The notes: generated by a model from the letters alone, not told the origin. Positions 46,778 to 56,511 are shown, counted from the first letter of the stretch. The stretch is 64,000 bases of DNA from Candidatus Methanoperedens nitratireducens (GCF_000685155.1 NZ_JMIY01000001.1:306493-370492); one strand, 5' to 3'. Numbers and translations: made by a program.

Positions 46778-47431
46778 CTAATCCATATAATATACCTGTG
46801 GTTCTGTACCCAGATCAGCCCTGAGCTGGTAGTTCCTCCTGCTGCTAAGTAGCTTTGAAACTTCGCTCTCAGGGTCATCAAGGTCTCCAAAGATCCTTGC
46901 CTTACCGGGGCATGCCTGGGCACAGGCGGTTATAACGCCATCAGGCGAACCTATCTTATTCCCCTCAGCTTTCGCTTTATCTATCCTGTGTACGCACAGG
47001 GTACATTTCTCCACTATGCCTGCTATTCTGGGCGGCACATCTGAATTATGATAGTCCTTCTCTTCCTGTTTATAGAAATTGAAGAACCTCTGTCCATAGG
47101 GACATGCCACCATACAGTACTTGCATCCTATGCAGCGCTCATACCTCTGGAGCACAAGACCATCCTCTCTCTTATATGTGGCATCCACCGGGCACACCTT
47201 TACACATGGAGCTTTCTCGCAGTGATTGCATAAGATGGGCATGATGCTTGCGCTCGCATTAGGATACTTGCCTTTGAACACAGTGATAACACGGTTCCAT
47301 TCTATCAGTCTTCTCTTCTTGTAATCCTCAGGCGTGGATGATGTCACGCTGTTCTCTGCCTTGCAGGCTACTGCACATGCCTGGCATCCCACGCATCTAT
47401 CCAGATCAATGACCATTCCATATTTTACCAT
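46778..47431 (-). CDS. Four-cluster Fe-S subunit of molybdoenzyme A
   Basis: The 217-aa protein has four groups of cysteines for [4Fe-4S] clusters: CVGCQACAVAC, CNHCEKAPCVKVC, CIGCKYCMVAC, and CTLC with CAQAC near the end. This is the PsrB/NrfC/ArrB type that wires the catalytic subunit to the membrane subunit. It has no Tat signal and must be exported with its partner. The next gene starts after 11 bases. Confidence 0.93.
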   Translation of the reverse strand: MVKYGMVIDLDRCVGCQACAVACKAENSVTSSTPEDYKKRRLIEWNRVITVFKGKYPNASASIMPILCNHCEKAPCVKVCPVDATYKREDGLVLQRYERCIGCKYCMVACPYGQRFFNFYKQEEKDYHNSDVPPRIAGIVEKCTLCVHRIDKAKAEGNKIGSPDGVITACAQACPGKARIFGDLDDPESEVSKLLSSRRNYQLRADLGTEPQVYYMD

Positions 47432-47440
47432 AAAATCACC

Positions 47441-49993
47441 TCACGCCCTGTACACCCTGACCATCGTAGCATTGGTACAGCTCTGTGCAGATATCGGATC
47501 TGAGAGGTTGGCTAGAATCTCGTTGGGATTTGCCCCTAAGCCTTTGGCGTACCTGCCATAGTTCCAGTGTCCGTGCTCGAAGGGGAAGACCACGATCCAT
47601 GGCGGATTGCCCGGGTTTATCACGGCTATCGTCTTCACTTTTCCTACAGGTGATTCAACCCATACCACATCACCGTTCTTGATCCCAAGTTCATCTGCCT
47701 TATCAGGATTGAGCTCTACCCAGTTAGTCCACCCCTCTCCTACTATTACTCCGAACCTCTCCTGAAGCCACTGGGCATTCGCACCCCTGCCCTCTGCATG
47801 GGTTATCATCTTAGGAGAACTCATATGAAGCGGAAAGCCCTCAGCTTTACCCGCGAATGTGGGTTCTTCATAATGAGGATATTCAAAGAGATCAGGAATC
47901 TTCAGTTTCTTCTTAATTACTTCCTTCTGATTATCTGTAAATCCCCCAAGCTTTGAGCTTCTGAATTCAAACTTACCTGACTTTGTTTTCAGTAACTTAT
48001 CCTTAACAGGATCTTTGATAGCCTTTGTTTCAACTTCCTTGCCGTCCTTTGTCTCCTTTACAGTCTCCTCAGTCTTCTTAAGCTCCTTGTTGTATCCTAC
48101 ACCATCCCATTCATAGAACTTTCCATTAGAGTAGCGGTAGAGGTAAGGCTTCTTGTACCATGCTCCTTTCTCAGCCCATAAGTCAAAGCTGTTAACTCCG
48201 TTATCTCCGGGGGCTGTTTCAAAGCCTTTTGCTATGCTGTGGAGCATGTTCTCGAAGCTTCCAAGAGCGTTGTAGTATTCTCCCATCTTTCCGTCCATTC
48301 TCTTACCAAGATCGATGATGACTTCCATGGAGTTCCTGTTATCGTATACAGGCTGAACAGCAGGTACTCTGAGTCCGGTCACCGGGTAGCCTGTGCTTGC
48401 ATATACTGTATCGTCCTGCCATCTCTCAAGGTAATAAGCATCAGGCAGGATATAATCAGCGTACAGCGCTGTCTCGCTCAGGTAGCTTGAGGTCTCAACT
48501 ATGAATACGTCCTTGAAAGCCTCGTGTGCCCTCTGCGGATTGGGATTTGAGAACAGCGGATTTGTATAGTAGGTGAACAGAACGCTCAGCTTATAGGGAT
48601 TCCCATTCGCATGGTTATCTGGTATATTCTGATACACATTGCTTGCGATTGGCCATTCATCGCTCTTTGCCTTATCGATGCGATCAAGCGTATGCTCCTT
48701 GAAATCCTTCTCAACCTTCTTGGCGATATCATCCATGTACTCTGTATCATCGATCGGGAGCTTGCCATATGGTACACCTATCTGGTACATCACACCGCCT
48801 AAGGCGAACATGCTTCCTACGAGTGCATTTAACGCATGGATCGACATGTGGTTATAAGCACCGTTAGTATGTGCGCCTGCTCCCCTCTCTCCACCTGCGA
48901 TAGCAGGTTTTGTTGTAGCGAATTCCCTGGCTATCCTGATGATTGTTCCAGCAGGTATGCCTGTGATCTGGCTTGCTCTGGATGGTGTAAAATTAATTAG
49001 CACATTGTTCCACCAGTCCACCAATCCAGATGTCCAGACCTCTTCAAAGTCTTCGTTTGCTACGGTTTCTCCAGTTATGAACTTTCTTCCAATCTCCTTG
49101 AAGTCGCCCACAAAGCTTCTATCCCACAGTCCCTCTGTGAGTATGACATGCGCGATTCCAAGGGCAAGTCCACCGTCAGTGCCTGGTTTTACTGGAAGCC
49201 ACTCATCCGCTTTTATAGCAGTCGTTGAGAACCTTGTATCCGCTATGACCTGCTTGGCTCTGACCGGTCTTCCTCTTCTCATATGCGCCCATTTCTGGAG
49301 CATTAGATTCGTAGGTCTCCATGCCTCAAGGGTAGCCCCTCCGAAGTTCAGTACATAATTACAATTTTCCCAATCATAGGCACAGTAATCATCAGTACCG
49401 TCCAGGCAGAGCCTTGCTTTTTTACTGGCATCTGCGCATATAGATGAATGGCCAAGGTTATTGGGAGTACCGTATAGTTTTGTGAATGTGCCCCAGACAG
49501 TGCCAGCTCTACCACGGTTTCTGCCGCTCAGGTAGGCTACAGTATGGGACTTTCCCTCATCCCTGATCTTCTTCAATCTATCAGCTATATCATCCAGTGC
49601 CTCATCCCATGTAACAGGCACGAATTTCGGGTCTTCGTTCTGACCTTTGTTTGGATTTGTCCTCTTGAGAGGAGATTTCACCCTGTCCACATCATAAAGC
49701 AACTGAAGCCCTGCATATCCCTTGGGACAGAGCTTGCCGTTGCTGTATGGATGTTCGGGATTACCCTCTATTTTTACAGCCTTGCCATTTACAACCCTTA
49801 CCTTTGTACCACAGCCTGCAGGGCATTGAATACATACGCTTGAGATCCATTTCTCTTCTCTGGCCGCATCTACACCCTGAGCTAGGGCTTTAATGACCGG
49901 TTGGCCTAAAGAAGCGTAACCCATGGTTGCCGCGCCAACAGCACCTGCAACTTTTAAAAAACTTCTTCTATTGATTTTTAGTTCTGAAACCAT
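47441..49993 (-). CDS. Molybdopterin oxidoreductase catalytic subunit A (PSR/ARR/ARX group)
   Basis: This 850-aa enzyme carries bis-molybdopterin guanine dinucleotide and one [4Fe-4S] cluster. The N-terminal Tat signal NRRSFLKVAGAVGAATMG exports the folded enzyme. Cluster ligands are C54, C57, C61 and C89. C186 in GHSSICADAS is the likely molybdenum or tungsten ligand, as in PsrA-type enzymes. Near the active site stands SGRNRG (156-161), in place of the RGRY seen in the B copy. About 110 residues from about 635 are a charged insert (KKTEETVKETKDGKEVETK). The family includes polysulfide, thiosulfate, tetrathionate, arsenate and arsenite enzymes; substrate is not assigned. It heads operon A. 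Confidence 0.93.
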   Translation of the reverse strand: MVSELKINRRSFLKVAGAVGAATMGYASLGQPVIKALAQGVDAAREEKWISSVCIQCPAGCGTKVRVVNGKAVKIEGNPEHPYSNGKLCPKGYAGLQLLYDVDRVKSPLKRTNPNKGQNEDPKFVPVTWDEALDDIADRLKKIRDEGKSHTVAYLSGRNRGRAGTVWGTFTKLYGTPNNLGHSSICADASKKARLCLDGTDDYCAYDWENCNYVLNFGGATLEAWRPTNLMLQKWAHMRRGRPVRAKQVIADTRFSTTAIKADEWLPVKPGTDGGLALGIAHVILTEGLWDRSFVGDFKEIGRKFITGETVANEDFEEVWTSGLVDWWNNVLINFTPSRASQITGIPAGTIIRIAREFATTKPAIAGGERGAGAHTNGAYNHMSIHALNALVGSMFALGGVMYQIGVPYGKLPIDDTEYMDDIAKKVEKDFKEHTLDRIDKAKSDEWPIASNVYQNIPDNHANGNPYKLSVLFTYYTNPLFSNPNPQRAHEAFKDVFIVETSSYLSETALYADYILPDAYYLERWQDDTVYASTGYPVTGLRVPAVQPVYDNRNSMEVIIDLGKRMDGKMGEYYNALGSFENMLHSIAKGFETAPGDNGVNSFDLWAEKGAWYKKPYLYRYSNGKFYEWDGVGYNKELKKTEETVKETKDGKEVETKAIKDPVKDKLLKTKSGKFEFRSSKLGGFTDNQKEVIKKKLKIPDLFEYPHYEEPTFAGKAEGFPLHMSSPKMITHAEGRGANAQWLQERFGVIVGEGWTNWVELNPDKADELGIKNGDVVWVESPVGKVKTIAVINPGNPPWIVVFPFEHGHWNYGRYAKGLGANPNEILANLSDPISAQSCTNATMVRVYRA

Positions 49994-50066
49994 TATACAG
50001 CCTCCGTTTTATCCATAATAAGTACCAGTTCTTGAGTTCCTATCATGAGCTTTCCTGATTCCAATT

Positions 50067-50100
50067 ATGATAGAGTTGAACGGCTACATATAAAATATTT
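50067..50100 (-). promoter_or_regulatory. TATA-like promoter of molybdoenzyme operon A
   Basis: On the minus strand, TTTTATATGTAG (about 50085-50097) lies about 95 bases before the catalytic gene start. AT-rich flanks and an inverted repeat (CTATCAT at 50040-50046 with ATGATAG at 50067-50073) are nearby. Confidence 0.4.
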
Positions 50101-50132
50101 TTTAGAAATAAATTTCAATCAATAGCTTTTAC

Positions 50133-50148
50133 TTGAAAAAAAATTCAA
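50133..50148 (-). promoter_or_regulatory. TTGAA-N6-TTCAA dyad upstream of operon A
   Basis: TTGAA (50133-50137) and TTCAA (50144-50148) form a dyad with six A residues between. It overlaps the last codons of the response regulator gene A and lies about 50 bases above the TATA-like box of operon A. The same dyad with equal spacing is found upstream of operon B at 61483-61498. It is a candidate binding site of the paired response regulators. Confidence 0.45.
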
Positions 50149-50780
50149 AGCTCAGCAGCCTTTAGAGCTTCAAGAAGTCTTTTTCCAAGAGGTGTTAGCA
50201 TATACACTTTCTCACTATCTTGCTCTATTATTGCATGGGATTTCAGTACCCTGAGATGGAAACTCAGCTTGGTGGCATCCTCGATACCAAGCCCACGCTG
50301 AATTTCTGTGAACTTAAGTTTCCCGGCTTGATTCAGAAGTCTTACCGCGTCTTTCCTTATTGGATTTGAGATAGCCTTAATGACATCGGAATTAATGATT
50401 TGAGAATGTTTTTCAAACTCTGCTTCTGCAAGAACCTTTCGAATCTTTGTTTGAACCTCGTCTATCTTAAATGGCTTTGTTATGTACTCAGAAGCCCCGG
50501 CTTTCATCGCTTCAACTGCATTTTCAACGGTTGCAAATGCTGTTATCAGGATCACATGAGCTTTGGGTCTTATACGTCTTGTTTCCCTTAAGACCTCCAT
50601 TCCCCCCATAACTGGCATTATGAGATCGGTCAGGATAACATCATAATCCTTCTTCTTTATCATATCAAGCCCAAGTTGACCATTCTGGGCAGAATCTACA
50701 AGATAACCTTCATCCTTCAATATTTCGACAAGCCCATCCCGCATTTTCGGGTCATCTTCAATAACTAAAATACTTTCCAT
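50145..50780 (-). CDS. Response regulator A with ArsR-like winged-helix output
   Basis: The 211-aa protein has a receiver domain (residues 1-120) with the acidic pair D9/D10, phosphoacceptor D52 in LTDLIMP, and the conserved lysine in YITKPFK. After residue 130 comes an ArsR/HTH_20-like winged helix (NPIRKDAVRLLNQAGKLKFT, then KLSFHLRVLKSHAIIEQ). This output is archaeal in style, unlike the bacterial OmpR, NarL or Fis types. It follows kinase A by four bases and precedes operon A. Confidence 0.9.
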   Translation of the reverse strand: MESILVIEDDPKMRDGLVEILKDEGYLVDSAQNGQLGLDMIKKKDYDVILTDLIMPVMGGMEVLRETRRIRPKAHVILITAFATVENAVEAMKAGASEYITKPFKIDEVQTKIRKVLAEAEFEKHSQIINSDVIKAISNPIRKDAVRLLNQAGKLKFTEIQRGLGIEDATKLSFHLRVLKSHAIIEQDSEKVYMLTPLGKRLLEALKAAEL

Positions 50781-50784
50781 AATA

Positions 50785-52545
50785 TCATACCGGTAATTTT
50801 ATTGTAAATGTTGTTCCTATCCCGACTTCACTTCGCACGTCGATTGTGCCATTGTGGCGGTTTATGATCCCGTAACAGATCGAGAGTCCAAGGCCTGTCC
50901 CTTCACCCGGCTCCTTGGTTGTAAAAAATGGGTCAAATATTTTGTCCATATTTTCCCTGGGTATGCCGTAGCCGTTATCAGATATACTGATCTCTATATG
51001 ATCATGATTTGCTGTAGTTCTGATCATTATTTCTCCGTTTTTTGTAATAGCCTGTATTGAATTTGTCAGTATATCTATGATGACCTGTCGGATCTGCCCG
51101 CTATCAGCATAGATAAGGGGTAGAGGCTCAAGGAGAGTTGTAACCTTGATATCATTGAACTGATGGTTCAGGATGCTCAGTACTTTATCTATCTCAATAT
51201 TTATATCTATTGGATTTAATTTGAGTTCTGATCGGCGCGCAAATTCAAGCAATCCCTGAACGATATGTGCCGCCCTGTTTGCCTCATCATCAATGGTTTT
51301 TAGCTTGCTTTTAGCATTCTCATCCTCTGTTTTCTTAAGGAGCATCTGTGCATACAGGGATATATTAGCAAGGGGATTATTGATCTCGTGGGCCACGCCT
51401 GCAGCCAGTTGACCTATAGTAGCAAGCCTGTCGGATTGCAAGAGCTGTTTCTCAAGCTTTTTCATTTCTTTCTGGTGTGTGATATCTCTGATAACAACTA
51501 CTCTACCCACATCCGCACCCTCCTGCAGGGGTCTGCTGCTCACAACGCCCGGAAAGAGCATGCCATTCTTTTTAATGAAAACGCCTTCACCATCAAGAAT
51601 CTCTCCCATGTTATCAGTAACTATACCTTTGAAGGGAGAGTACAGCATATTTATGCTCTTACCAACAACTTCTTCAAAACTATAGTCGAATATCTCCTGT
51701 GCTGCACTGTTCCACGAGAGAATATTTTTTTGTGAATCTATCAATATCACTGCATCGCTTATACCATCAACAAGTTTTTTGTATCTCTCCTCTGAAGTAC
51801 GAAGTTCGTTTATACTGTTATTCAGGTTATGTGACATCTGGTTGAATGCTTTTGAAAGGATATGGATCTCATCAGTAGACTCAGTCTCTATCTGATATCC
51901 AAGGTTCCCCCTGCCGATTTCTTCGGCTCCTTTTACCAGAGCGCGTATCGGTCTTGTTAAATAATCTCCAGCTATATATGCCATGAAAACGCCCAGTGCC
52001 CCTACTATAAATGTGAGCATCATTATAATACGACTTGTCTGGGTTATCTTCTCGTTCAGGGATGTCTCATCCAGTCCAATATGGACAAATCCCGCCCTGC
52101 CATTCAGTATCGGAGCTTTAAAATCAATAACATAGCCATCACCGGTGTCAAGAAGCCTGGAGCTACTGCTGGTTTCAGTATGAGCAGTAAGGAGTTCACC
52201 TGGAAAGCCAGCATTAAAAGTATGCACCAGCACTTTACCCTTTGCATCAGTTATGAATATATACTCAACATCCTTCTCTGTCTTCTTGATATTCCCAATA
52301 AGCCGGTTGAGGCTCACCGTATCCTCGATCAATAAAGGCTCAGTACTGCTTGCAGCCAGGTTCCTTGATATAGCCATCCCTCTCTCATGAAGTTCCTCGG
52401 ATAATGTACTGGTAAGGCTTATTTGCACGAAGATCGTGGTCAGAGCACCGAGGAGCATTATAATAACGACTATCCAGACAACGAATTTTCTTACCAGTCC
52501 CCCCCCTATAAAATTATTTATTTTAATTACTGTATCCTTTAACAT
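50785..52545 (-). CDS. Membrane histidine kinase A with Cache-like sensor, HAMP and PAS domains
   Basis: The 586-aa protein has TM1 (about 20-42), an outer Cache-like domain (to about 170; [18 protein letters not shown]), TM2 (about 173-193), HAMP ([20 protein letters not shown]), a PAS domain (about 252-357), and the kinase core. The phosphorylated residue is H386 in [10 protein letters not shown]. Then come the N box [20 protein letters not shown] and [10 protein letters not shown]. It lies after the binding protein A, overlapping it by 23 bases. The extra PAS domain is absent in kinase B. Confidence 0.93.
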   Translation of the reverse strand: MLKDTVIKINNFIGGGLVRKFVVWIVVIIMLLGALTTIFVQISLTSTLSEELHERGMAISRNLAASSTEPLLIEDTVSLNRLIGNIKKTEKDVEYIFITDAKGKVLVHTFNAGFPGELLTAHTETSSSSRLLDTGDGYVIDFKAPILNGRAGFVHIGLDETSLNEKITQTSRIIMMLTFIVGALGVFMAYIAGDYLTRPIRALVKGAEEIGRGNLGYQIETESTDEIHILSKAFNQMSHNLNNSINELRTSEERYKKLVDGISDAVILIDSQKNILSWNSAAQEIFDYSFEEVVGKSINMLYSPFKGIVTDNMGEILDGEGVFIKKNGMLFPGVVSSRPLQEGADVGRVVVIRDITHQKEMKKLEKQLLQSDRLATIGQLAAGVAHEINNPLANISLYAQMLLKKTEDENAKSKLKTIDDEANRAAHIVQGLLEFARRSELKLNPIDINIEIDKVLSILNHQFNDIKVTTLLEPLPLIYADSGQIRQVIIDILTNSIQAITKNGEIMIRTTANHDHIEISISDNGYGIPRENMDKIFDPFFTTKEPGEGTGLGLSICYGIINRHNGTIDVRSEVGIGTTFTIKLPV

Positions 52546-53455
52546 CTTTGACTACCTTTTTCATCTCCCTTATAGAGTCATAGAGGCTGTCGTTCGCTTC
52601 TGAGAATCTGTCTATCATGATATTGTTCAGGATCTCTTTGCCTTTTTCATCCTCATGCATTTGAAGAAGAATCGTCTTTAGCCTCTCTTTAAGTTCAGGG
52701 TCTATATCCTTTGAGACTACCACAGGGGGAATTCCGTATGGCCGGGATTTATTGATAATCCTGGTTCTTGAAGTGAACTTCGGATCAGTGGTGTCTTTAT
52801 AGTCCCAGACCAGACTATCCACAGCAGCACCATCAACCATCCTCTCTGCTACCGCCTCAATGGATTTATCGTGACTGTAGGTGAAAAACGTTAGCCTGAA
52901 AAAAGTCTCTGAATTTTCACCCATCTGCGCTAATATATATTCAGGTGATAGTTTCCCTGAATTGGATAACGGATCTGAAAAGGCAAAAGTTTTGCCTTTA
53001 AGCTCCTTCAGGTTGTTAACATCGCTGTCTTTTGGAACTATTATATATGAGTAATAATAAGTTTCTCCTCTCATTACGGGCACTACAAGGAGTTCCATGC
53101 CGAACTGATCGTACCCCTCTACATATGCCAGACTGCAAACGAAAGCTGCATCCACACTGTTCCTGCGGATAAGGTCATTTACCTCCTGATAGGTCTTGCG
53201 CTGGACAAGTTTGACCGGAACACCCGTTTTCTCGGAGATATAATCGAGCATATCCTGATAATAGACCAGCGTCTCCTCAGGGGAAATTATTGCGGAGACA
53301 GCAATCCTTATGCTCTCTGTATCTGAATTATCACCAGCATCAATAGTTCTATTTGAGAGATCGACCCTTGCAGCTTCTTCGGTATTCAAACACCCGCTCA
53401 AGGTTAAGACTAACAGGAGCATCGACATCAGAATAATACTTTTTTCAGGGTACAT
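52523..53455 (-). CDS. PhnD-like substrate-binding lipoprotein A
   Basis: This 310-aa lipoprotein has the lipobox LSGC (C22) and a two-lobed PhnD-like fold, seen in phosphonate/phosphite binding proteins: NDLIRRNSVDAAFVCSLAYV and FAFSDPLSNSGKLSPEY. No ABC transporter genes are near. Instead it is fused in operon order to a histidine kinase, as are AioX and ArxX, PhnD-like proteins that sense arsenite in bacteria. C107 is the only cysteine in the mature part besides the lipid cysteine, so it could bind a thiophilic ligand such as arsenite. The ligand is a guess. Confidence 0.85.
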   Translation of the reverse strand: MYPEKSIILMSMLLLVLTLSGCLNTEEAARVDLSNRTIDAGDNSDTESIRIAVSAIISPEETLVYYQDMLDYISEKTGVPVKLVQRKTYQEVNDLIRRNSVDAAFVCSLAYVEGYDQFGMELLVVPVMRGETYYYSYIIVPKDSDVNNLKELKGKTFAFSDPLSNSGKLSPEYILAQMGENSETFFRLTFFTYSHDKSIEAVAERMVDGAAVDSLVWDYKDTTDPKFTSRTRIINKSRPYGIPPVVVSKDIDPELKERLKTILLQMHEDEKGKEILNNIMIDRFSEANDSLYDSIREMKKVVKDVKGYSN

Positions 53456-53499
53456 ACAGGTTAGTTTTTAAATTCTTTATTTAACTTAATATATTTTTC

Positions 53500-54147
53500 T
53501 CATAACTGAGATTCCATCTGCAGCAGGATATTCAGTGCTTTTTTACCACCGCCAGTCAGGAAATACTTTTTGCTTTCGTCCTGCTCTACTAATTCACACG
53601 ATTTTAGCTTCTGGATATGGAAGCTTAACTTCGACAGGTCATCCATTTCCACCGCTCTTAGTATCTCGGATAAGGTAAATTTTCCCTTGCTAAGATACAG
53701 CAGTATTCCTCTGCGGATCGAACTGTTGAGAGCACTGAGCAATTTTTCACTCTCAACAGATTTTGCAATATCTGTAATGTTAAATTTGATTTCCTCAAGC
53801 GTTCGTTTCACCGCAGTCTGTATTTCGTTTGTTTTGAAAGGCTTTGTGATATAATCTGCTGCCCCCATTTTCATAGCTGCAACTGCATTTTCAATCGTGC
53901 CGAAGGCAGTTATCATTATAACCTGTGTATTCGGATCACTTTTGCGCAGCTCATAGAGCAGCTCCATCCCGTTCATATCAGGCATAATAAGGTCTACTAT
54001 AGCCATATCAAATCTCTTGTTTTTGAGAAGCTTAAGAGCCACCTCTCGAGAAGTGGCAGTCTCAACTGAGTAACCCTCGTCTATCAAAATCTCTGACAGA
54101 TTCCTGCAAATCCGTGGGTCGTCATCAACTATCAGAATGTTTACCAT
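53500..54147 (-). CDS. Response regulator B with ArsR-like winged-helix output
   Basis: The receiver domain has its phosphoacceptor aspartate in VDLIMPD (D52 from the ATG at 54147, the same place as in regulator A), the acidic pair near DDDPR, and the conserved lysine in YITKPFK. The C-terminal part is a winged helix (NSSIRRGILLYLSKGKFTLS, then KLSFHIQKLKSCELVEQ), close to that of regulator A. The ATG at 54147 is preferred over the in-frame TTG at 54156; both overlap the kinase B gene. Confidence 0.9.
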   Translation of the reverse strand: MVNILIVDDDPRICRNLSEILIDEGYSVETATSREVALKLLKNKRFDMAIVDLIMPDMNGMELLYELRKSDPNTQVIMITAFGTIENAVAAMKMGAADYITKPFKTNEIQTAVKRTLEEIKFNITDIAKSVESEKLLSALNSSIRRGILLYLSKGKFTLSEILRAVEMDDLSKLSFHIQKLKSCELVEQDESKKYFLTGGGKKALNILLQMESQL

Positions 54148-55516
54148 ATCTATCAACAGGAAGCCTCACTGTAAATGTACTTCCTTCTCCTACTTTACTA
54201 TTTACCTTTATTTCTCCTTCGTGCTTCTCCACTATTCCCAGGCATATTGACAGACCCAGACCCGTGCCTTCTCCAACTTTTTTTGTTGTGAAGAATGGAT
54301 CGAATATCTTTCCAAGACTTTCTTCCGGAATTCCAACGCCTGTATCTGAAATACTTACTTCAACGAAGCCGTTGGCCTCTCCTGCAGAAACGCTGAGTCT
54401 GCCTCCCTTTGGCATCGCCTGCACTGCATTAATGATTATGTTCAAAAATACCTGCTGGAGCTGGGAAGGGTCTCCCTCCAGGATAACTGACTGAATATCC
54501 CTTTCCACCCTGATATTTTTAATGCGTATTATGCCCAGGATTCTCTCCAGTATTTCTTTTATATCCATCTCTTTGATCTCTGGCTCCACCTGCCTGGAAA
54601 ACTCACTTAGATTCCTTGTTATTATTCTGGCATGCTCAACTTCAGAAATTATCTCCTCCAGCTTCTGCTTTAAAGTGTTCTCATCTGTTCGCTTGCGCAG
54701 CAGTGATTCAGCACTCAGTAAAATATTGGTCAGGGGGTTATTTATCTCATGCGCTACTCCTGCTGCAAGCATTCCTATGGAAGCAAGCTTTTCTGACTGG
54801 ATTAATCGAACCATACTTTTTTTTAACTCAATGATCATCTTGTTGAAGGCATCTGCAAGGATTGCAACCTCATCTTCTGTGGAAATGTTTATTCTTGTGT
54901 CAAAGTTGCCCTTGCCTATTTCCTCAGCACCTTTAGTAAGTACATAGATAGGTTTTGTTATCAGGTTTACTGTAAAATAAGCCAGAAGGATACCAGCGCC
55001 TATGGCAATAAAGGTGAGAATGAATAGCGTCTTCGTAATATCTGCTATTTTTTCTCTTATTGAACTTTCTGATATGCCGACGTAAACAAAGCCTGCCTTT
55101 CCATCAAGTACTGGAGTTGCAATGCTGCGTATAAACCCCTCTTCTGTTTCGAGCAGACGTATGTCGCCAGAACTATGCAGTTCAAGCAGTGCCTTTGGAA
55201 ATCCATCCTCAAAGGTATGCACTATAATATCCTTCTTTGAATCCAGGATATACACATAGGCTATGTCTTTCTCAGCCTCCTTGGCATCAAATATCAGACG
55301 CCTGAGTTCAACAACATTGTCGGTAAGTATGGCATCTATGCTGTTCGCAGCCAGGTTCTTACTTATAACTGTGCCCCTTTCCTGAAGCTCCCGGGTAAGC
55401 GTCGAAGTTAAAGTTGAGTGAACGAATATCGTGGTGACTGCGCCCAGTAATAAGATTATCCCGATTATCGGTATGATGAACTTGGCTCTCAGGCTAAGAG
55501 CTATTCTACTTTCCAT
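54125..55516 (-). CDS. Membrane histidine kinase B with Cache-like sensor and HAMP domains
   Basis: The 463-aa kinase has TM1 (about 13-33), an outer Cache-like domain (IAYVYILDSKKDIIVHTF), TM2 (about 164-184), HAMP and then straight to the kinase core with H256 in [10 protein letters not shown]. The nucleotide-binding motifs ISDTGVGIP, FDPFFTT and [10 protein letters not shown] follow. It has no PAS domain, unlike kinase A. It overlaps the binding protein B by 11 bases, showing one transcript. Confidence 0.93.
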   Translation of the reverse strand: MESRIALSLRAKFIIPIIGIILLLGAVTTIFVHSTLTSTLTRELQERGTVISKNLAANSIDAILTDNVVELRRLIFDAKEAEKDIAYVYILDSKKDIIVHTFEDGFPKALLELHSSGDIRLLETEEGFIRSIATPVLDGKAGFVYVGISESSIREKIADITKTLFILTFIAIGAGILLAYFTVNLITKPIYVLTKGAEEIGKGNFDTRINISTEDEVAILADAFNKMIIELKKSMVRLIQSEKLASIGMLAAGVAHEINNPLTNILLSAESLLRKRTDENTLKQKLEEIISEVEHARIITRNLSEFSRQVEPEIKEMDIKEILERILGIIRIKNIRVERDIQSVILEGDPSQLQQVFLNIIINAVQAMPKGGRLSVSAGEANGFVEVSISDTGVGIPEESLGKIFDPFFTTKKVGEGTGLGLSICLGIVEKHEGEIKVNSKVGEGSTFTVRLPVDRYGKHSDS

Positions 55517-56420
55517 AAGCTTCTACTCTGGCACGCATCTCTCGAATTGAATTATAATCAGCATCATCTCCCAGAATAAATTTATCTATCATGATCCTGG
55601 AGAGTATTGCTCTTCCTTTCTCATCCTCGTGCATGCGCAGGAGGACCTCTCTGAGTTTATTCTTCAACTCTGGATCCAGATCTTTGGGAACCACTACCGG
55701 GGACATACCATACTGCTGTGATTTCTTTATTATTTTTGTTTTTGATGTGAATTTTGGATCTGTAGCGTTTGCATAATCCCATATAAGGCTGTCCACGTTT
55801 GCTGCATCTACGAGCTTCTCTGCAACAACCTCAATTGATCTGTCGTGACTGTAAGTAAAGATGTAAGACTTGAAGAAGGAGTCAGGAGTTTCGTTAATCA
55901 TAACCAGATAATAGGCAGGGACTAAATATCCTGAGTTAGAGAGAGGATCGGAGAACGCGAAAGATCTTCCTCTGAGCTGCTCAAAGTTTTCTATATCGCT
56001 ATCTGTAGCAACGATTGTGTAGGAGTAATAAACAGTCTTTCCATTAACGACAGGAATAACAAGAAGCTCCATCCCGGAGCTGTCATGGCCTTCTACGTAT
56101 GCAGTACTGCAGATAAATGCTGCGCTAACATAGCCTGTTTTCACAAGTTCGTTCATCTCATAGTACGTTTTTCTCTGCACAAGTTTTACGGGTCTTCCTA
56201 TTTTCTCTGAGATATAATCGAAGATCTCCTGATAGTTAACAAAAGTTTTCTCAGGAGAAACTATCGCAGCTACGCCTATCCTGATAGATTCATTTTCTGC
56301 CACAGGTGAAAACTCTATTTTCTCCTCAAAGCTTACCTTTTTTGCATCTTCTTTTTCTATGCAGCCTACAAGTCCAGGTGCGAGTAGAAATAATATGATA
56401 ATTAAGACCGTTTTTATCAT
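55506..56420 (-). CDS. PhnD-like substrate-binding lipoprotein B
   Basis: The 304-aa lipoprotein has lipobox LVGC (C20) and a PhnD-like fold with MNELVKTGYVSAAFICSTAYV and FAFSDPLSNSGYLVP. Again only one other cysteine exists in the mature part, C104, at the place matching C107 of protein A. It is paired with kinase B. AGGAGG lies seven bases before the ATG. It follows torD B after 91 bases, possibly from its own promoter. Confidence 0.85.
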   Translation of the reverse strand: MIKTVLIIILFLLAPGLVGCIEKEDAKKVSFEEKIEFSPVAENESIRIGVAAIVSPEKTFVNYQEIFDYISEKIGRPVKLVQRKTYYEMNELVKTGYVSAAFICSTAYVEGHDSSGMELLVIPVVNGKTVYYSYTIVATDSDIENFEQLRGRSFAFSDPLSNSGYLVPAYYLVMINETPDSFFKSYIFTYSHDRSIEVVAEKLVDAANVDSLIWDYANATDPKFTSKTKIIKKSQQYGMSPVVVPKDLDPELKNKLREVLLRMHEDEKGRAILSRIMIDKFILGDDADYNSIREMRARVEAYGK

Positions 56421-56457
56421 TTATATGCCTCCTTATAACCCATGTGAGATAAATTTT

Positions 56458-56470
56458 TTTCTTCAAGAAA
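56458..56470. promoter_or_regulatory. TTTCTTCAAGAAA palindrome upstream of sensor set B
   Basis: A 13-base perfect palindrome sits about 40 bases before the binding protein B start. It includes the same TTCAA/TTGAA core letters as the two dyads near the enzyme operons, but arranged without the six-base spacer. Significance is uncertain. Confidence 0.3.
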
Positions 56471-56511
56471 TATGGTTTTTAAGAAAGGCCCTCTCCAGCA
56501 GGTTATGCTGT

